Origin: JAIXRY01 sp964444515
Lineage (GTDB): Bacteria; Patescibacteriota; Minisyncoccia; Phycocordibacterales; UBA9973
Direction: 5' to 3'
NCBI GenBank assembly: GCA_964444515.1
Contig: CAYUGY010000005.1
Coordinates: 1-27,051 of the forward strand
DNA: 27,051 bases
Shown here: piece by piece, positions 14,501 through 21,772 of the stretch
How the letters are laid out: every line of letters starts with the position of its first letter
Position numbering within the stretch: position 1 is the stretch's first letter
Notes under the pieces: generated by a model
The model's input: the letters and a program-made list of their open reading frames with translations, nothing else
Databases searched by the model: none
What the model was told of the DNA's origin: nothing
Translations under genes and position numbers: made by a program

Positions 14501-15000
14501 TGACAATGTGGCCAGAAGCTCAACAAGTAGCTATGAATGTTTTGGAAGAAATGGAACAAGTTAGAATAATCTGTACTGAAGGAAATATGTTGCGTAAAAA
14601 AGTTGCTATTCCTGTTCGACAACCATTGAGTAAGCTAACAGTGAAAAGTGAACAATTGGCAGAAGGGTATACTCAAATAATCTGTGATGAGTTGAATATC
14701 AAAGCTGTTGTGTATGTGACTGAAGGAGAAATTGCATTGGATACAACGATTACTGAAGAACTAAAACGAGAAGGAAACTATCGCGAACTGGTTCGTGCTT
14801 TGCAAGATTTGCGTAAAGAAAGCGGACTAACTCCTGAAGATACTATCAATCTAATAATTTCAGAAAACGCAAAAGCATTGGTTGAAGAATTTGAAACAGA
14901 TTTGAAAAAGACGGTTCAAATTCGTGAAATTATATTTACTGATGGAACTACTGAAATAAAAGTTGATGCTGAAGTTTACAAAGTAAGTATTGAAAAGTAG
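11536..15000 (+). CDS. ileS: Isoleucyl-tRNA synthetase (type 2) with an inserted histidine phosphatase domain
   Basis: A 1154-residue class I synthetase from the ATG at 11536 (an in-frame TTG at 11527 is less likely). IleRS features: GPPFGTGLPHYGHLLAGTIK with HYGH at 57-60, CPRC in the editing region, AWTTTPWTLPGNVALAV, NVRDWAISRSRYWGAPLPVW, VPEVFDCWFESGAMPYAQ, and KMSKS at 807-811. These are of the eukaryotic/archaeal-like type 2, the form linked to mupirocin tolerance in other bacteria. Between IGSVDELKSHTKKSG (490-504) and DMHRPYID (from 705), two segments normally nearly adjacent, sits a histidine-phosphatase (phosphoglycerate-mutase-like) domain of about 190 residues. It has R511-H512-G-E514, R563 in ASPFSRTTQTA, E590 and H654 in IVSHGAPTRA, so the catalytic set looks complete. 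Expression is controlled by the T-box upstream. Confidence 0.95.
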   Translation: MNPSNENNQKSQSALREEAVLAFWKENQIFEKSLEKESPKGEYVFYDGPPFGTGLPHYGHLLAGTIKDAFPRYYTMNGYNVRRKWGWDCHGLPVENLIEKELNLNTKKEIEEYGIDKFNQAAKNSVLRYAHEWERIVPKMGRFVDMDDSYKTMDATYTETIWWMFKQLSEKGLIYEGYKTMHLCPRCETTLSNFEVSQGYKDITDISVYVKCELVDEPQTYMLAWTTTPWTLPGNVALAVNEETTYVYVRITNGDSGDALFVCAEERLATVFAGKEYEVVKKVKGSELAGLSYKAPFDYFQKDTTIENHQNGWKVYSAPFVTNDSGTGIVHIASAFGEDDMKLGQEKKLPFVQHVKTNGHFVDQVEHFAGMQVKPKDNHQATDIEIIKYLAHNHLLFEKLKIVHSYPHCWRCSTPLLNYASSSWFVEATKLKEKLLKANSAVEWVPEHVKEGRFGNWLENVRDWAISRSRYWGAPLPVWKGVESGKKYVIGSVDELKSHTKKSGNNYFVMRHGETENNLKSIWSLDKQVIDVLTEKGIAKIKEQALTLADKKIDIIIASPFSRTTQTAQIVAETIGLDKNAVEVEDLLSEWNVGNQFNGQSIDSYFEVRNTSNDRYGFKTADGESYVDVLKRVGQFLYDLENKYQGKNILIVSHGAPTRAIELVTNGFVLENLFEQTRNYVNFDNAEIRKIDFTPLPHNENYELDMHRPYIDTVQLVGDDGEVLVRVPEVFDCWFESGAMPYAQLHYPFENTELFEKNFPADFIAEGLDQTRGWFYSLMVLGVALFDKSPYKHVVVNGLILAEDGQKMSKSLRNYPDVEPTIDRYGADALRYYILSSPVVKGEELHFSEKELAQVASRVVGRLSNVLSFYELYRNTTIENNASNHQSDNVLDTWILARLSQLLAEVNNGMQSYELDKAVRPIDMFIDDLSTWYLRRSRDRLKDGDTQAIATLYTVLKTTAQVIAPFMPFIAEEIWLKLKHEGDQESVHLTMWPEAQQVAMNVLEEMEQVRIICTEGNMLRKKVAIPVRQPLSKLTVKSEQLAEGYTQIICDELNIKAVVYVTEGEIALDTTITEELKREGNYRELVRALQDLRKESGLTPEDTINLIISENAKALVEEFETDLKKTVQIREIIFTDGTTEIKVDAEVYKVSIEK

Positions 15001-15004
15001 AAAA

Positions 15005-15038
15005 TAAAAAAGTCCCCGCAAGAGCGGGGATTTTTTTT
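15005..15038. terminator. Bidirectional terminator after ileS
   Basis: AAAAAAGTCCCCGC paired with GCGGGGATTTTTTT around AAGA, with T on both strands. It serves ileS and the convergent membrane protein gene. Confidence 0.9.
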
Positions 15039-15407
15039 CTAACACGACACCTCTTTGTTGAATGTTTTCCAAAGAACAAGTAATATCATCTGTGCAATAA
15101 ATTGAACGACAAATCCTATCATGCCAAATCCTATCATTGATTCAAGAACAGCTTTTTCTTGTAGAAAGACAAGAGTTACAAGTAGTGCCGAAGCTACCAT
15201 CAAGGCAATCAATAACAAAGGATGAATGTCTCTCTTTTCTGATAATAAAAACACAATTCCTCCTATAAAATAATTGATCACGACAATCAATTGAATCTTC
15301 TTAAAGGTATCAATGCTCATAATGAAATTCGTACCACCTGTAGTTGTCAGAACAATTACCAGGAGTATCCCGAGATAGGATAAGGTTGTAAAAATATATT
15401 TTTTCAC
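15039..15407 (-). CDS. Four-helix membrane protein, unknown
   Basis: I do not recognise this 122-residue protein. It starts with GTG at 15407, supported by a promoter whose predicted start is about 20 nt upstream. Hydrophobic helices lie at about 5-22, 38-56, 63-83 and 90-113; the loops are short and the only cysteine is the last residue. The pattern of four evenly spaced helices recalls small integral membrane proteins of unknown function that are common in reduced genomes. It converges on ileS and shares its terminator. Confidence 0.6.
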   Translation of the reverse strand: MKKYIFTTLSYLGILLVIVLTTTGGTNFIMSIDTFKKIQLIVVINYFIGGIVFLLSEKRDIHPLLLIALMVASALLVTLVFLQEKAVLESMIGFGMIGFVVQFIAQMILLVLWKTFNKEVSC

Positions 15408-15433
15408 TTTTTTATTTTTTAAATACCTTTTAT

Positions 15434-15462
15434 ATAATACATTATTATAATAGACAAGTCAA
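15434..15462 (-). promoter_or_regulatory. Promoter for the membrane protein gene at 15407
   Basis: On the minus strand: TTGACT (15462-15457), a 17-bp spacer and TATTAT (15439-15434). It supports the GTG start at 15407. Confidence 0.65.
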
Positions 15463-15475
15463 TAGATAGAGCTTA

Positions 15476-15484
15476 TGTTACAAT
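15476..15484 (+). promoter_or_regulatory. Extended -10 promoter of the HAD remnant, predicted leaderless
   Basis: TGT followed by TACAAT (15479-15484) ends 6 nt before the ATG at 15491. Confidence 0.5.
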
Positions 15485-15490
15485 ATCGTC

Positions 15491-15810
15491 ATGGAAACAA
15501 AGGAAATCATTATATTTGATTTCGATGGGGTGTTGGTAAATACAGTGCCAAATTGGTTCATACTTGCAAAACAATACAACACTTGGATAACTTATGAAAA
15601 TTTTCAAGATCTTTCAAATGGTAATTTCCACAAAACAATTGTGGAGATGGTGGGTGAGAATACATATGTTATTCCGCTGGGTAATGAAAATAATCATGTT
15701 GTATTGGTGTGACTTGGAGTTTACACGAACGAGAAACACTCGAGCTTGGTGGGCCGGTCGCTATTGCCGATACAGTTCCAGAATTGGAACATTTTATTAA
15801 AGAAATTTAA
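15491..15810 (+). pseudogene. Decayed HAD-superfamily hydrolase
   Basis: The N-terminal part (ATG at 15491) has the HAD motif I, IIFDFDGVLVNT, with the nucleophile aspartate, and runs about 60 plausible residues before ending at a TGA at 15710-15712. In another frame, from about 15694 to the TAA at 15808-15810, lies a typical HAD C-terminus (IGVTWSLHERE, GGPVAIADTVPELEHFI). Motifs II to IV and the cap domain are missing, so roughly 100 residues have been lost by an internal deletion with a frameshift, junction near 15660-15695. The promoter still looks intact. A short N-terminal peptide may still be made, but enzymatic activity is not expected. An assembly collapse could give the same picture. 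Confidence 0.7.
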
Positions 15811-15820
15811 ATAAATAATT

Positions 15821-16231
15821 ATGAAAAATTTCGGAAAAAGTTTAGTTGAAGTTGTATTAAAAATCAAAAAGACTTTTCATGTACAGACATACGTCATTGA
15901 ATATATGTTTGTTGGGGGAGTATTGATTGCAATTGCACTGATATCTCACAAAGGGCTCGTTGAATGGCTCGGTGTGCTGGCGGTATTTTTGACATTCGGT
16001 CATGCCTCGATCGCTGATCGACTCCATGAACGTGAAGCGAAGCGATACAACATCGATCGCAAAGTCGAAGTCCAGTGCTATTGGAAATTGAATTATTATT
16101 TCTACGCCAAAGAATTATGCTGGCTGATTTACTTCTTCTTGCTCGGTGCTTGGAGTGCGCTTGCTGGAGTATTCATCTTCTTGTTGTATCCACTCTGGCG
16201 GAAGGTGTACCGAAAATATCACCCTGTTTAG
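15821..16231 (+). CDS. Unknown membrane protein
   Basis: I do not recognise this protein of 136 residues. Hydrophobic helices are predicted at about 26-42, 46-60, 96-110 and 108-125; the last two may be one long hairpin. The central stretch HASIADRLHEREAKR is charged and probably cytoplasmic. It starts 10 nt after the HAD remnant and has no visible promoter of its own, so it was probably the second gene of that transcript. It ends close to a hairpin shared with the next convergent gene. Confidence 0.6.
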   Translation: MKNFGKSLVEVVLKIKKTFHVQTYVIEYMFVGGVLIAIALISHKGLVEWLGVLAVFLTFGHASIADRLHEREAKRYNIDRKVEVQCYWKLNYYFYAKELCWLIYFFLLGAWSALAGVFIFLLYPLWRKVYRKYHPV

Positions 16232-16253
16232 GGATTAATTATATAAGCATGAG

Positions 16254-16280
16254 AAAAGCCAACCGGTGAGGGTTGGCTTC
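16254..16280. terminator. Hairpin between convergent genes, best as minus-strand terminator
   Basis: AAGCCAACC paired with GGTTGGCTT (16256-16264 with 16271-16279), followed by TT on the minus strand. A second small hairpin, CGTAATC / GATTACG, lies at about 16282-16301. Confidence 0.65.
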
Positions 16281-16306
16281 TTCGTAATCTATAAGGATTA
16301 CGGAAA

Positions 16307-16732
16307 TTACTTCTTAGGAGTAAAGTCACCGATGCGATTGCTTGCAATATGTTTATCGGACCTAACTCCACCTGCTTTTCTGATTGCTTCTAATGCCATT
16401 TCTCCAGGAGCCTTTCTGTTCTTTACAGCTTTTTGCATTTGCTTAAGTTGTTGTTCATTTGCTCCATAAAATTTGTTTCTTGAAATTTTTTTGTGCAATT
16501 CAGAGGCTTTCTTCTGTAATTCTTCGGTAAGGTCTTCCACTTTGGCGTTGTCCCATTTTTTTTGAGCCCAACTCCACTCTGCTGAATTTGGAAGATCGGC
16601 AGTGTCGAGTTCTCCTTTTGAGAAGAATCTTTCACCGGCCTCTGTCATATAGAAGAAGAAATTGTAGAAATTGATGAAAAGGTTACCTTTGTGGGTACGT
16701 ATCATCTTTGGGTTGTTTTTAGGTGTACTCAT
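16307..16732 (-). CDS. Unknown basic cytosolic protein
   Basis: I do not recognise this protein of 141 residues. No membrane segment or signal peptide is visible. The middle (about 58-108) is rich in K, E and Q and probably forms long helices or a coiled coil (VEDLTEELQKKASELHKKIS); the C-terminus is basic, ending in KK. The gene has a perfect consensus promoter whose whole predicted leader of about 98 nt is one long hairpin. That leader suggests post-transcriptional control. Confidence 0.6.
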   Translation of the reverse strand: MSTPKNNPKMIRTHKGNLFINFYNFFFYMTEAGERFFSKGELDTADLPNSAEWSWAQKKWDNAKVEDLTEELQKKASELHKKISRNKFYGANEQQLKQMQKAVKNRKAPGEMALEAIRKAGGVRSDKHIASNRIGDFTPKK

Positions 16733-16736
16733 TATA

Positions 16737-16826
16737 GTAGTTATTTATTTTTTAGATTGTTGCCTCAAATTTCGTTGAAATTTGGGTAGATAGGGCAAAT
16801 CTGAGGTAACAATCTAAAATAACTAC
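16737..16826 (-). repeat. Long inverted repeat forming the 5' leader of the gene at 16732
   Basis: Outer arms GTAGTTATT / AATAACTAC (16737-16745 with 16818-16826) and inner 17-nt arms (16751-16767 with 16802-16818) have only one mismatch. Between them AAATTT arms form a smaller hairpin. It ends about 4 nt before the ATG of the minus-strand gene and begins about where transcription should start. Confidence 0.75.
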
Positions 16827-16836
16827 TTCTGATAAC

Positions 16837-16865
16837 ATTATATACTATTTGAATATATTTGTCAA
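16837..16865 (-). promoter_or_regulatory. Perfect consensus promoter for the gene at 16732
   Basis: On the minus strand: TTGACA (16865-16860), a 17-bp spacer and TATAAT (16842-16837). Predicted start near 16830. Confidence 0.85.
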
Positions 16866-16891
16866 TAGCTGGGATATCAGATAAATAGGGT

Positions 16892-16897
16892 TATAAT
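16892..16897 (+). promoter_or_regulatory. -10 box directly before the DHH-like gene
   Basis: TATAAT at 16892-16897 ends 6 nt before the ATG at 16904; no TG extension and no clear -35 box. Predicted leaderless. Confidence 0.5.
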
Positions 16898-16903
16898 ATA
16901 AGC

Positions 16904-17854
16904 ATGAATTATAAGACTATTGTTCTTCCTACGCGTCCTCAGCCAGATACTATCGTGGCTATTTTTGTTCTTAAACGGTTCGGTGAAAAAGCCTTTCCTG
17001 GTATCAGTTCAGCTAATTACCAGATAATGCCCGTACTTCCAGAAGGTAAGACACAAGCAGAGTTTGACAATGAAGGTCTGATTTTGATTGATGTCGGTGG
17101 TGGAATCTTTGATCACCACGGCAAAGAAAAGCAGACTACTGCAACGGAGCTCGTAGCTCAGTATTTGGAAATTGATACAGACCCAGCTTTGAAGAAATTG
17201 CTCGATTATACCGAGCGTGATGACAAATACGGAAAAGGTACCGTCTCAACAGATTTACTGGATCGCTCTTTCGGTCTTTCTGGTTTGATTGCATCACTCA
17301 ACAAAAAATACAGCAATGACACCGTCAAAGTCATCGATATCGTCATCCCGTTGATTGAAGCCCATTTCGAAGAAGAAAATAAAAAATTTACCGAATTACC
17401 AGAAGAAGTTGAAAAGATGAAAGTTGATGGAAAGATTCAAACAGCTGAAGTAAAGCAAAAAAAGAATACATTATCAGTGATTTTCTTTGAATCAGATAAT
17501 GTTGGTATGCCGGGATATCTCCGTTCATCATATGGTGGTAAATATGACATCGTTGTACAGCGTCGTTTGAGTGGACACGTAAATATTTTGACTCGACCAA
17601 TGAAGCGGCCTGATATTCGAATGCTTGCAGGGGTCATCCGTTCTGCGGAGGCAAAGATCGTGTTTGATAAAAATATTGAACCAGAAAGCAGAGAAGCACA
17701 AGCGACCGGTAGAAGCGAACTTGCCCCGAACTGGTATTTTGATCCTGCTACCAACTCATTGCAAAATGGCGGAGTAAGTCCTGATTCAGTAGAGCCAACA
17801 AAAATCCCGTGGAATGTATTACAACGGATTGTTCCGATTGGTCTTGAAATATAA
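16904..17854 (+). CDS. DHH/MYG1-like putative phosphoesterase
   Basis: This 316-residue protein has an early DHH-type pattern: TRPQPDTIVAIFVLKRFG (residues 10-27) and LILIDVGGGIFDHHGK (59-74), with D70-H71-H72. The same order of an N-terminal metal site followed by D-V-G-G...D-H-H is found in DHH phosphoesterases and in the MYG1 exonuclease family. The usual N-terminal histidine is replaced by TRPQPD, so metal binding may differ. A positively charged C-terminal region ends IPWNVLQRIVPIG. Nucleic acid or nucleotide phosphoester cleavage is the likely role, unproven. It is followed after 3 nt by recO, so both may act in one DNA-repair transcript. Confidence 0.55.
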   Translation: MNYKTIVLPTRPQPDTIVAIFVLKRFGEKAFPGISSANYQIMPVLPEGKTQAEFDNEGLILIDVGGGIFDHHGKEKQTTATELVAQYLEIDTDPALKKLLDYTERDDKYGKGTVSTDLLDRSFGLSGLIASLNKKYSNDTVKVIDIVIPLIEAHFEEENKKFTELPEEVEKMKVDGKIQTAEVKQKKNTLSVIFFESDNVGMPGYLRSSYGGKYDIVVQRRLSGHVNILTRPMKRPDIRMLAGVIRSAEAKIVFDKNIEPESREAQATGRSELAPNWYFDPATNSLQNGGVSPDSVEPTKIPWNVLQRIVPIGLEI

Positions 17855-17857
17855 CTT

Positions 17858-18430
17858 ATGCACCACATTTATCACACCAAAGCTGTCGTACTTGGTTACG
17901 GCAATATTGGCGAAGCTAATCGTCTGTATGAATTGTATACAGAAGATTTTGGTTTGATTATTGCGACCGCACAAGGAACTCGCCGATTACAATCACGTCA
18001 ACGCTACGCACTGCAAGAAGGTTCAGTCATCAAAGTCGACCTGATTCGTGGTAAAGAATTTTGGCGAATTGGTAGTGTCTCGACTATCGGTACGCTTTTT
18101 TCTGAGGATGTGTCATGGAACAAAATGATCGGGAAGTGGTTGCGATTGGTGAGACGATTGATTCACGGCGAAGGTACGCACGAGCGATTGTTTGCTGATG
18201 TGCTTGCTATTGAAAACTTAGAAAAGAATATGTACACACATTTGTATCGAGAGTATGAAATTATTTTGATTGTGCGATTGTTACATATTCTGGGGTACTG
18301 GGATCACGAAACATCTGATACAAATTTGCTTGATTTGGATATTGAACAAATGGAACAGGTGATTGCACAGTTGAAGCGAGAAGAATATGTTGAACGAATC
18401 AATATGTCACTCGGGCAAACACAGTTGTAA
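17858..18430 (+). CDS. recO: DNA repair protein RecO, short form
   Basis: This 190-residue protein matches RecO over the N-terminal OB fold: TKAVVLGYGNIGEANRLYEL, then TEDFGLIIATAQGTRRLQSR and ALQEGSVIKVDLIRGKEFWR. The rest is helical (about 85-190). RecO helps load RecA on SSB-coated DNA in the RecFOR pathway. Typical RecO has about 240 residues and a four-cysteine zinc site in its C-terminal part. This one has no cysteine at all and is shorter, so the zinc finger is missing. It lies 3 nt after the DHH-like gene, probably in one operon. Confidence 0.78.
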   Translation: MHHIYHTKAVVLGYGNIGEANRLYELYTEDFGLIIATAQGTRRLQSRQRYALQEGSVIKVDLIRGKEFWRIGSVSTIGTLFSEDVSWNKMIGKWLRLVRRLIHGEGTHERLFADVLAIENLEKNMYTHLYREYEIILIVRLLHILGYWDHETSDTNLLDLDIEQMEQVIAQLKREEYVERINMSLGQTQL

Positions 18431-18452
18431 TCATTACGAATGTAGTATTATT

Positions 18453-18461
18453 TGTTATACT
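18453..18461 (+). promoter_or_regulatory. Extended -10 promoter, predicted leaderless
   Basis: TGT followed by TATACT (18456-18461) ends 7 nt before the ATG at 18469. Confidence 0.55.
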
Positions 18462-18468
18462 TTCTCAT

Positions 18469-20343
18469 ATGGAAGAATCAAATCGTCTTGAAGAACTGAA
18501 ACGTAAACTCTATATGAATCGTGATACCGATAGTTTGACTGAGTCAAAAAAATCAGTACTTCACGATATTATGCACAAGGCTCCAAAAAGTTGGGACGCA
18601 GTCAAACCTGCACTTGAGACAGGTACTCGTATGATGAAAAAAAACTCTTTTTTTAAAAAATTTTTTATAACAGCAATGGTGTTCTTTTTGATCGCGATGG
18701 GTTTTTTTGCGGTGATGACATTTCGTGGAGGTAATACAGTGTCAAATAAAAATATCGATATAGAAATCTTGGGAAACGCATTTACTCCTGGTGGAAATAA
18801 GCTAACACTTGAAGCATTGGTGACTAATCGAAATAATGTTGCAATAGAGTTAGTTGATTTAATATTGGAATATCCGAAAGGTTCAACAAGTAGCCAAGTT
18901 GAAGATCGTATTCGAATTCGTGAAAGTCTCGGCACAATTGCTGCTGGTGAGACTAAACATCATGCGTTCGATGTTGTTCTCTATGGCGAGCAAGGTTCTG
19001 TAAAACAAATGAAATTATTGATTGAATATAAGATTCCTGGCTCAAACGCACTCTTTTCAATTGATTACTCAGTAACACTTTCTGCTTCGCCGCTATCACT
19101 AACTGTTGATGGTCCTATAACAGCAAGTGCAAATCAACGATACTCTTTTTCAATCAAATCAGTATTGAATGGCGAGACCATTGCACCTAATATGATTTTG
19201 CGCGTAGATTACCCGCCAGGATTTGCATTTGCAAACGCAAATGTACAACCAATGCTTGGCGATAATGTTTTTGATTTGGGTGATATGAAAATAGGTGTTT
19301 CCAAAGAAATTCGTGTTTCTGGAACACTCTCTGGTGAACAAGGTGAAGAAAAAGTATTTCGTATTTATGTTGGAGAGCAAAAACAAGATGATCAATCAAC
19401 GGTGGGTGTGACATATAACTCATTACCACACAGTGTGACGCTACAGAAACCGTTTCTTGATGCTCATTTTGAAATCGATAACCAAAATAAAGACACATAC
19501 ACTGTTTCTGGTGGGGGAAGTGTAATCGGTACAATTGTTTGGTCAAATAATTCTCCTGCAACCATTGCAAATGCTGAGATTACCGCAACAATTATTGGAC
19601 AAGCGTTTGATGAGAGTTCTTTGAAAGCAGAGGGTGGTTATTATGATGATCGCACCAATACAATTACATGGAATCGTGATACATATCAGCCATTTGCTCA
19701 AATACAAAACGGTGCCACTGGTTTATTTCCAATCACCTTTACAACAAAAACAATGTCCTCATCTGGTTCGTCTGTCAGTCCAGAAATTTCGATTGTCGTA
19801 AACAGTAAAGGATTACAAACAGGTGAAAGCTCACAAGATCAAGAGTTGACAAGTATTGATAAGAAGACTATTAAACTCGGAAGTGATTTTTCTATTGTTG
19901 GGTCTATTGCTCACGGAACAAATGACACAGGTATTGTTCCTCCTGTAATGGGTAAAGAAACGACTTATACAGTGACTTGGTCAATTCTTAATTCAACTGA
20001 TCCGGTATCAAATGCAATTGTTCGAACAATATTGCCTGCTGGTATCAAATGGGCAGGTGCCACACAAAAAGGGGACGAGGATGTTACTTATAGTGATTTG
20101 AATAAAGAGGTTGTTTGGAAAGTTGGTTCGGTGAAGAAATTGACCAACGGACTCACTCGAAAAGCTTCGTTCAAAATCACTGTTACACCGACAGTTAATC
20201 AGGTTGGGCAAGATCTCGTGCTTTTGAATTCAGCTGCAGTCACAGCTACTGACAGTTTCTCTGGTAGTGATATTCGAGTTACGTTGAAAGGTGCAAAATC
20301 TTCTGATGTTGCTGGTTCGGGGGATGGGTTGGTAACGAAATAG
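18469..20343 (+). CDS. Single-pass membrane protein with large Ig-like (DUF11-like) ectodomain
   Basis: This 624-residue protein starts with about 60 cytoplasmic residues that are charged and helical, followed by one transmembrane helix at about 63-85 and a long beta-rich extracytoplasmic region. The region appears to hold several Ig-like or DUF11-like repeats: segments such as PPGFAFANANVQPMLGDNVF and LPAGIKWAGATQKGDEDVTY are typical of DUF11 modules (P-x-G-x-x-F/W...). The N-in, C-out arrangement without a signal peptidase site suggests a surface-anchored protein. It may have a structural or adhesive role at the cell surface; not proven. It ends in the second CTAG-flanked terminator. Confidence 0.75.
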   Translation: MEESNRLEELKRKLYMNRDTDSLTESKKSVLHDIMHKAPKSWDAVKPALETGTRMMKKNSFFKKFFITAMVFFLIAMGFFAVMTFRGGNTVSNKNIDIEILGNAFTPGGNKLTLEALVTNRNNVAIELVDLILEYPKGSTSSQVEDRIRIRESLGTIAAGETKHHAFDVVLYGEQGSVKQMKLLIEYKIPGSNALFSIDYSVTLSASPLSLTVDGPITASANQRYSFSIKSVLNGETIAPNMILRVDYPPGFAFANANVQPMLGDNVFDLGDMKIGVSKEIRVSGTLSGEQGEEKVFRIYVGEQKQDDQSTVGVTYNSLPHSVTLQKPFLDAHFEIDNQNKDTYTVSGGGSVIGTIVWSNNSPATIANAEITATIIGQAFDESSLKAEGGYYDDRTNTITWNRDTYQPFAQIQNGATGLFPITFTTKTMSSSGSSVSPEISIVVNSKGLQTGESSQDQELTSIDKKTIKLGSDFSIVGSIAHGTNDTGIVPPVMGKETTYTVTWSILNSTDPVSNAIVRTILPAGIKWAGATQKGDEDVTYSDLNKEVVWKVGSVKKLTNGLTRKASFKITVTPTVNQVGQDLVLLNSAAVTATDSFSGSDIRVTLKGAKSSDVAGSGDGLVTK

Positions 20344-20433
20344 GCTCTAGCTAGCAGGCTCTAGGTACTAGTAAATTAAAAAAAAGAAAGACAGCCGAAG
20401 GCTGTCTTTCTTTTGCTAGAGCCTAGTGCCTAA
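20342..20433 (+). repeat. CTAG heptad arrays flanking a terminator (copy 2)
   Basis: Left side: CTAG at 20347, 20361 and 20368 in a 7-nt register, with a degenerate GCAG at 20354 and an extra CTAG at 20351. Right side: CTAG at 20416 and 20423, and a degenerate CTAA at 20430. AGGCTCTAGC (20342-20351) is the exact inverse of GCTAGAGCCT (20415-20424). The layout copies the element at 3033-3142. Confidence 0.75.
20382..20414 (+). terminator. Terminator hairpin at the core of CTAG element 2
   Basis: A perfect 15-bp stem, AAAAGAAAGACAGCC / GGCTGTCTTTCTTTT (20382-20396 with 20400-20414), has a 3-nt loop. It resembles the core at 3076-3112 in length and A/T-rich base. Confidence 0.85.
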
Positions 20434-20436
20434 ATA

Positions 20437-20445
20437 TGCTAATAT
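20437..20445 (+). promoter_or_regulatory. Extended -10 promoter of glyS, predicted leaderless
   Basis: TGC followed by TAATAT (20440-20445) ends 6 nt before the ATG at 20452. It abuts the CTAG element, leaving little room for a -35 box outside it. Confidence 0.55.
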
Positions 20446-20451
20446 TTGTTT

Positions 20452-21768
20452 ATGGAAAAAGACGCACAATTGATGGAAAAAATCGTTTCTTTGGCAAAGC
20501 GCCGAGGATTTATCTACCCAGGTTCTGATATTTACGGCGGACTTGCTGGTACTTTTGACTACGGACATTTTGGTGTAGTGCTCAAAGACAACATCAAAAA
20601 CTCATGGAAAAAGAAATTTGTGAAAACCCGCAAAGATATGTTTGAGGTGGACGCAGCTATTTTGATGAACGGCAAAGTCTGGGAAACATCAGGACATGTC
20701 GGAGGATTTTCTGACCCACTCGTTGAATGTACAAAATGCAAACGCCGTTTTCGTGCTGATCAACTGGAAGACAGAACTGCTTGTCCAGAATGTGGTGGAG
20801 CATTTGGTGAAGAGCGTCAATTCAACATGATGTTCCAAACAAAAATTGGCGCAGTTGAAGATTCTTCAGCGATTGCATATTTGCGTCCGGAAACAGCTCA
20901 AGGGATGTTTGTGAACTTCAAGAACATTATGGATTCAATGCATCCAAAATTGCCATTTGGTATGGCACAAATCGGAAAAGCATTTCGTAACGAAATTACG
21001 CCACGCGATTTTATTTTCCGTGTCCGAGAATTTGAACAAATGGAAATCGAATATTTTATTCGCCCAGAACTTTGGGAAGCAGAATTTAATTATTGGAAAG
21101 ATGAAATGGTGGAATGGATGAATAGTATCGGTATCGATAGTGCTCGTGTACATGAGCTTGAAGTCGAAGGCGAAGATTTGGCGCACTATTCAAAACGCAC
21201 CGTAGATTTCGAATTTGATTTTCCATTTGGAAAAAAAGAATTGTACGGACTCGCATATCGCGGGAGTTATGATCTCGGTGTACACCAAGAAGCAAGCGGA
21301 GCATCACTCGAATATTTTGATGAAGAAACAAAAGAGCGATTTATTCCACACGTAATCGAACCATCGTTTGGTCTCGACCGTACCGTACTAGCACTGCTGA
21401 CTTCTGCATACACTGAAGTTGAAAATGATGGGGAAGTGCGTAGTTTCTTGAAATTCAAACCAAGTATCGCACCGAACCTTGCGTGTGTGTCACCGCTTTT
21501 GAAAAACAAAGAAGAATTAGTCCACGAAGCAAATGCAATCTATGCAACACTCAAACAAACCTTTGGAACGATTGCCTGGGATGATAATGGAAATATTGGA
21601 AAGCGTTATCGCAGACAAGATGAGATCGGAACACCATACTGTATCGTTGTAGACTTCGATACACTGGAAGATGGAACAATTACTGTTCGTGATCGTGATT
21701 CTGGAACACAAGTCCGAATGCACAAAGATGAAGTTGAGCAATTCTTGCGAGATTCACTTGAGTCATAA
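20452..21768 (+). CDS. glyS: Glycyl-tRNA synthetase (dimeric class II type)
   Basis: This 438-residue class II synthetase of the alpha-2 type (archaeal/eukaryotic and Gram-positive form, not the glyQ/glyS tetramer) attaches glycine to tRNA-Gly. Visible parts: RRGFIYPGSDIYGGLAGTFD, zinc ligands C93, C96, C111 and C114 (ECTKCKRRF and CPECGG), YLRPETAQGMF, motif 2 around GKAFRNEITPRDFIFRVREF, the glycine-binding EASGASLEYF region, motif 3 IEPSFGLDRTVLALL, and the anticodon-binding domain from about 330. The ATG at 20452 is preferred over an in-frame TTG at 20446, because a -10 box ends 6 nt before the ATG. It shares a bidirectional terminator with the IMPase gene. Confidence 0.96.
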   Translation: MEKDAQLMEKIVSLAKRRGFIYPGSDIYGGLAGTFDYGHFGVVLKDNIKNSWKKKFVKTRKDMFEVDAAILMNGKVWETSGHVGGFSDPLVECTKCKRRFRADQLEDRTACPECGGAFGEERQFNMMFQTKIGAVEDSSAIAYLRPETAQGMFVNFKNIMDSMHPKLPFGMAQIGKAFRNEITPRDFIFRVREFEQMEIEYFIRPELWEAEFNYWKDEMVEWMNSIGIDSARVHELEVEGEDLAHYSKRTVDFEFDFPFGKKELYGLAYRGSYDLGVHQEASGASLEYFDEETKERFIPHVIEPSFGLDRTVLALLTSAYTEVENDGEVRSFLKFKPSIAPNLACVSPLLKNKEELVHEANAIYATLKQTFGTIAWDDNGNIGKRYRRQDEIGTPYCIVVDFDTLEDGTITVRDRDSGTQVRMHKDEVEQFLRDSLES

Positions 21769-21772
21769 AAAA

